From: Methanocalculus sp.
GTDB taxonomy: Archaea > Halobacteriota > Methanomicrobia > Methanomicrobiales > Methanocorpusculaceae
Reading direction: 5' to 3'
Assembly (NCBI RefSeq): GCF_030651615.1
Contig: NZ_JAUSCG010000120.1
Location: forward strand, 1 to 9,511
DNA length: 9,511 bases
Below, piece after piece: positions 7,001 to 9,511 of this stretch; within the stretch, counting starts at the first letter, position 1; each line of letters opens with the position of its first letter. Made by a program: the position numbers and the translations under genes. A model generated the notes under the pieces. The model saw nothing but the letters and a program-made list of their open reading frames with translations. It did not search any database and had not been told where the DNA came from.

Positions 7001-7186
7001 AATAATCTCAGAAGAGAGTTTCCGGATATCCGTGCAATCGTCTCCTCCGGATACTCTGATGATCCGGTGATGTCATCATACCGGGAGTACGGATTCTCTG
7101 CAGTACTCGAAAAACCATATCGTGGCCGGGATCTTATCTGCCTCCTTGAGCGAGTGATCAGATCAGGATACGAAGCTGGCACTTGA
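4064..7186 (+). CDS. Membrane hybrid histidine kinase: CHASE4-HAMP-PAS-PAS-HisKA-HATPase-REC
   Basis: The protein has 1040 residues from ATG 4064; TTG 4061 and ATG 4082 are alternatives and none has a strong ribosome site. Residue numbers here count from TTG 4061. TM1 is at ~41-63 (TLLSIGISCCIMTVLLFI). The extracytoplasmic part (~70-298) resembles a CHASE4 ligand domain (NIILFIDRNGEILNHKYINL). TM2 is at ~300-320 and HAMP at ~322-373 (RGEDEIAQVASAVDRML). PAS1 (~381-486), a coiled coil (~486-540) and PAS2 (~540-657) follow. HisKA carries the H-box GGIAHDFNN with phosphoacceptor H682. The ATPase has N788/N792, DQGCG (831-835), F845 and the G2 box GNGLGLA (855-861). The C-terminal receiver has D918-D920, phosphoacceptor D967, S995/S996 and K1018. 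All catalytic residues are present, so it should be active. It is a membrane sensor that senses outside the cell and relays phosphate. The divergent PstS-like protein and REC-PAS regulator are candidate partners. A CTTC (CxxC, 899-902) lies in the linker before REC. Confidence 0.93.
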   Translation: MSEERTMHIGEGIVFWWLSRFSGVCDGLHHALPRSLRIRTLLSIGISCCIMTVLLFISSQMIVMGGFAALEEGATIQNVERAENAMNQEIAKLEAIAFTWARAEETNTFIESRDHAYFQSVFSDEKFTGANLNIILFIDRNGEILNHKYINLDYGHVMPTPRSLLSQISEHGIIDQKGILVLGSGPMLIATSAIRRGGAAEPSGTILVGRYLDSVEMKALSSQTDLVLSVFENHNPNLPSDIREAQSLLLEGDSISVSPLNDHTVAGYMHLYDLNGDPALTLKVEMPRDIFKNGQSAIQYSLLSLVLLGIISGAVTMILMEKTVLSPLSLLNTRITAIRKGQSLSQRVDFRGEDEIAQVASAVDRMLDSLERSQDLLKQSEERFRHLFNDAHDMIFTTDRDGLITSTNNMAELLTGYTKAEMIGRPISLLLPSDRNDEEHGTQSSEVIIQTKTGRERVLDLHTQPRIMNGESIGSFGIARDITEKRRVEEELSRYRNHLEELVRERTAALSTINHDLTTEIEKRTAAEEESAAERERLAVTLSSITDGVITTDMKSQIILINNPAADLIGSSPDLLIHQEINAVLTLSNEEGERIHINTFLQQAMGEGRPITLSKGLYLEGSKETAHPIEFSTAPISDRSGETIGCVLVIRDISERKRHEEELIKIEKLESIGLLAGGIAHDFNNILTAITGNLMIARMELPEASSALERIERAEEATLRARDMTRQLITFAKGGAPVKATTDISTLIKETTLFVLQGTSSKAEITIDPHLSTADVDSGQISQVISNLVINANQAMRDGGIITVTAKNRTLSEDTVTHPAGKYLLISVSDQGCGISPENLKRIFDPYFTTKKTGNGLGLASCLSIINKHGGTIDVESEEGGGTTFSIYLPASGEKVPCTTCTLQDEVVNGGSILVMDDDEAILDITSVILTQRGYEVAVARDGDEAIALYREREEEGRGFDAVLMDLTIPGGMGGKEAMNNLRREFPDIRAIVSSGYSDDPVMSSYREYGFSAVLEKPYRGRDLICLLERVIRSGYEAGT

Positions 7187-7198
7187 TATCCAGCCTCA

Positions 7199-7216
7199 CA
7201 AAAATATATCATGATA
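7199..7216 (+). promoter_or_regulatory. Candidate promoter for the REC/PAS-array gene, overlapping a palindrome
   Basis: CACAAAAATATATC begins 12 bp after the kinase stop and resembles a BRE plus TATA box. The perfect palindrome TATCATGATA (7207-7216) overlaps its 3' edge. A start near 7230 would give a leader of about 150 nt. A second weaker candidate, AAGTTTATCATCC at about 7283-7295, would give a leader of about 65 nt. Confidence 0.4.
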
Positions 7217-7219
7217 AAA

Positions 7220-7272
7220 CTGCATGTAGCAGTATGCAGATGTTTGAGGGGCATGGGGTTTTTCCCCACTCA
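7220..7272 (+). other. Two hairpin-forming repeats downstream of the hybrid kinase
   Basis: The first is CTGCAT-N8-ATGCAG (7220-7239, perfect 6-bp arms). The second is TGGGG-TTTTT-CCCCA (7254-7268), with an outer TGAG/CTCA pairing (7245-7248 with 7269-7272) across a 5-nt bulge. Lying between two plus-strand genes, they could end the kinase transcript or fold in the leader of the next gene. The T5 run is in the loop rather than after the stem, so this is not a standard terminator. Confidence 0.35.
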
Positions 7273-7322
7273 TCCCGAACAGAAGTTTATCATCCACATA
7301 CGTATTCCCGAGGATTAGAAGA

Positions 7323-7363
7323 CGGGATACAGTATCCTGGCGACATACCCTTCAGATATCCCG
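7323..7363 (+). promoter_or_regulatory. Operator-like palindrome within a larger inverted repeat
   Basis: GGATAC-A-GTATCC (7325-7337) is a perfect 13-bp palindrome. Its left arm is shared with a longer-range pairing, CGGGATA (7323-7329) with TATCCCG (7357-7363). The two pairings exclude each other in RNA, so this could be an operator on DNA or two alternative leader folds. It ends 19 nt before the next start codon. Confidence 0.35.
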
Positions 7364-7382
7364 CCCTATCCAGGAGAAGGGC

Positions 7383-7826
7383 ATGATTAATCTTCTGTAC
7401 GTCGATGACGAGCCGGGACTCCTTGAGATCGGACGACTCTTTCTTCAGAAGGATAGTGATATTAATGTCGACACAGCAGAGTCAGCTGAGATAGCCCTTG
7501 AATCGATGAAGACGATGAGCTATGATGCTATCGTCTCAGATTACCAGATGCCGGGGATGGACGGGCTCGCATTTTTGAAAGCGGTACGCTCCTCCGGAGA
7601 TTCCATACCATTCATCATCTTCACCGGAAAAGGGCGTGAAGAGGTTGTTATTGAGGCACTGAACCAGGGTGCAGACTTTTACCTCCAGAAAGGGGGGGAA
7701 CGAGATCACAGTTTGCCGAACTCGTGCATAAGATCAGACAGGCGGTGCGGCTCAGGCAGGATGATATCGCACTTGCCACGAGTGAGGAGCGTTTCCGGGC
7801 GATCGTTCAGAATGCTTCCGATATGA
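7383..7826 (+). CDS. Receiver-domain part of a REC/PAS-array protein (frame as written ends early)
   Basis: ATG 7383 follows a good ribosome site (AGGAG, 6 nt before). Residues 1-105 are a complete receiver: D8-D9 (LLYVDDEPG), phosphoacceptor D53 (IVSDYQMPGMDG), T81 (IIFTGKGREE) and K103 (FYLQKGG). In Methanomicrobiales receivers of this type are commonly followed by S-Q-F-A-E-L and PAS domains. Here the frame instead reads 42 residues of non-homologous arginine/serine-rich sequence to TGA 7824-7826, while S-Q-F-A-E-L is found at once in the -1 frame (7706 on). The natural product is therefore most likely one long protein joined to the next entry, with the frame change at the G7 run 7692-7698. 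If the sequence is correct and no recoding occurs, the cell makes a 147-residue receiver with an aberrant tail. Confidence 0.85.
   Translation: MINLLYVDDEPGLLEIGRLFLQKDSDINVDTAESAEIALESMKTMSYDAIVSDYQMPGMDGLAFLKAVRSSGDSIPFIIFTGKGREEVVIEALNQGADFYLQKGGERDHSLPNSCIRSDRRCGSGRMISHLPRVRSVSGRSFRMLPI
7692..7698 (+). other. G7 homopolymer at the frame change (assembly error, mutation or -1 slippage site)
   Basis: AAA-GGG-GGG-GAA stands exactly where receiver homology ends (KGG), and PAS-linker homology resumes 5-8 nt later in the -1 frame. One more G would read KGGGTRSQFAEL; one more C after GAA would read KGGEPRSQFAEL. Both restore a single frame. Only 7655-7826 is open in both frames, so the shift must lie there, and the G run is the slippage-prone site in that stretch. 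Confidence 0.75.
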
Positions 7827-9511
7827 TCAGAATCCTCGATTCTGAAGGGAAAATCATCTTTGATACCGGAGCTTCAGAGCGGATACTCGGCTATCAACCC
7901 GGTGAGACTCTGGGGAGAAGCCCGCTTGAATATATTCATCCTGATGATCTCAACTGCGTAACCGAAGAAATCCGGACCGTTTATCTGAGAACAAATTCCG
8001 GTGATCCCACAGAATTTCGGATCAGGAAAGCAGACGGCTCATATATCTGGGCAGAATCGATCGCAGTGAACCTCATCGGGGTTCCTGGTGTGAATGGCAT
8101 CATCACCACCACCCGGTTTATTGACGAGCGGAAGAGAGCAGAGGAGAGTATCAGAGACTTTCAGCGTCGCGAGGCCGATATCATTAACTTCCTCCCGGAT
8201 GCGACCTTCGCCATTGATACGGAGGGAAGGGTGATCGAATGGAATAAAGCGATGGAAGAGATGACCGGGGTAGTATCCGGAGATATCCTCGGTAAAGGGG
8301 ACTATGAATATGCTATCCCATTCTATCATGAACGGCGTCCTCTCCTGATCGATCTGGTGTTCAAAGATGATCCTGCAATAGCAGAGAAGTACCCCTTCAT
8401 AACACGGCGCAATGACACACTCTTCTCAGAGATCACCATCCCCCATCTCAGGAAGGGTGCCGGCGCCACCCTCTGGTTCACTGCCTCTGCCCTGTATAAC
8501 AGCAATGGAGAACTGATCGGTGCCATCGAAGCGATCCGGGACATCACCGACTGGAAGAAAGCTGAGCAGGAGGTACATCAGAAACTTGACGAACTCTCTG
8601 CCGCTTTCGAAGAGATAGCCGCAACCGAGGAGGAACTCCGTCATCAGATGGAGACCCTTACCAGGACGGAACAGGAGCTGAGAGAGTCAAATGAGTTTCT
8701 GGAGGGGCTCTTCAACCATGCAAACGGACCGATCATCGTCTGGAATCGGGATGTAGAAATCACTCGGTTTAATTATGCAATTCAGAAGTTAACGGGGATA
8801 CCTGAAGATGAGGCGATCGGGAAGAACCTCCGGATGCTCTTTCCGAAGGATTCAGAGGATGCCTCAATGAAGCTGATTCAGCAGGCGATCTCAGGTGAGG
8901 TCTGGAATGCTGTGGAGATACCGATCCTCTCACGCGATGGTACGATCAGAACGGTCCTCTGGAACTCAGCGAATATTCAGATCGGTGATGAGAAGAGGAT
9001 CACTGCAACGATCGCACTCGGACAGGATATTACTGAACGCAAGAAGATTGAGAAGACCCTTCTTGAGAGTGAAAGCAGGTTCCGGGAGCTTACAGAGCTT
9101 CTGCCACAGGCGATCTATGAGACCGATCCGGAGGGGCGACTCACCTATGCAAACAGGATGGCTTTTGAGCTGTTTGGATATACCAGAGAGGATTTTGATG
9201 CAGGGCTGAATGCCCTCTCCATGATCCATCCGGATGATCTGTTGAGAGCGGTCGAGAGCTTTCAGGAAGGGGTTGCCGGGAAGAGAGAGGGGAGTATAGC
9301 GAATGAATACCGTGCTGTTTCGCAAAATGGGAGCATCTTTCCCATCATCGTCTATGCATCCCCGATTCTTCGGGATGGTGGTATTGCAGGTCTCCGGGGG
9401 ATTGTCATCGATATCACCGAACAGAAACGATCAGAGGATGCATTAAGACGGGAGCAGGAGTTCACCCAGCTGCTCCTTGATACACTGCCGGTATTTTTTG
9501 TTGCGATCGGG
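7703..9511 (+). CDS. PAS-array sensor protein, continuation of the receiver gene (3' truncated by window)
   Basis: This frame is open without a stop from 7655 to the window end, in the -1 frame relative to the receiver. It has no ribosome site of its own near GTG 7724 or ATG 7823, supporting a continuation rather than a separate gene. After a helical linker (SQFAELVHKIRQAVRLRQ) come PAS1 (~7784-8140, RAIVQNASDMIRILDSEG to RFIDERKRAEE), PAS2 (~8166-8565, NFLPDATFAIDTEG to IRDITDWKKAE), a coiled coil (~8566-8690, rich in E and L), PAS3 (~8690-9060, GLFNHANGPIIVWNRD to GQDITERKK), PAS4 (~9070-9445, ELLPQAIYETDPEGRLTYAN to VIDITEQKR) and the start of PAS5. No membrane segment is seen, so it is probably cytoplasmic. 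Relatives often end in a histidine kinase module, which would lie past 9511. Ligands are unknown; no heme- or FAD-binding signature was identified. Confidence 0.85.

Noticed and set aside
6910..7269. Minus-strand open frame of 119 codons at the end of the kinase gene
   Set aside because: It lies antisense to the well-supported receiver domain of the hybrid kinase and shows no recognisable domain or ribosome site.
7183..7386. Possible small plus-strand gene between the kinase and the receiver gene
   Set aside because: It starts at a TTG overlapping the kinase stop, has no ribosome site, runs through the palindromic leader and has no protein-like composition.
8966..9325. Minus-strand open frame of 119 codons in the PAS-array region
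   Set aside because: It is antisense to PAS3/PAS4, whose homology is clear on the plus strand; the translation has no family features.
1..9511. Mobile elements, defence systems or CRISPR
   Set aside because: No transposase, integrase, nuclease, terminal repeat pair or regularly spaced repeat was seen; codon use looks even across the genes.

Overview
The window reads as chromosome of a methanogenic archaeon, most likely of the order Methanomicrobiales. The reasons are archaeal-style promoters (TATA-like boxes, oligo-T terminators), GGAGG/GGTGA ribosome sites, and sensory proteins of a make-up common in that group: REC-PAS proteins without a DNA-binding domain, a CHASE4 hybrid kinase, and a REC plus PAS-array protein whose receiver ends in YLQKGG. 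The genus cannot be fixed from the sequence. No tRNA, rRNA, CRISPR array, insertion sequence or transposase is visible.

Layout. Bases 1-636 (+) hold the C-terminal part of a sugar-phosphate nucleotidyltransferase with a left-handed beta-helix tail, cut by the window edge. It converges, over a 16-bp perfect palindrome, on a minus-strand CBS-CBS-ParB/Srx-fold protein (652-1455). Next on the minus strand is a small heat-shock protein (1489-1974). Its promoter carries an exact CTAAC-N5-GTTAG palindrome, the motif reported for the archaeal heat-shock regulator HSR1 of Archaeoglobus. Further minus-strand genes are a REC-PAS response regulator (2054-2851) and a membrane-anchored PstS-like phosphate-binding protein (2848-3867). 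These two overlap by ATGA and are transcribed from a palindrome-rich divergent region. On the other side of that region a 1040-residue hybrid histidine kinase (4064-7186, +) reads away: TM-CHASE4-TM-HAMP-PAS-PAS-HisKA-HATPase-REC. After a 196-bp leader full of inverted repeats comes a second signalling gene (7383 to beyond 9511, +) with an N-terminal receiver and at least four complete PAS domains. As written it is broken by a one-base frame change at a run of seven G.

How the parts may work together. The solute-binding protein, the REC-PAS regulator and the divergent hybrid kinase form a plausible signalling island in which a phosphate-type binding protein reports to a two-component system; no PstC, PstA, PstB or PhoU gene is in view. 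The second REC-PAS protein is probably a cytoplasmic sensor whose transmitter, if any, lies beyond the window. The heat-shock gene appears to be regulated on its own. The clearest points for follow-up are the HSR1-type operator, the G7 frame change, and the overlapping pstS/REC-PAS pair.
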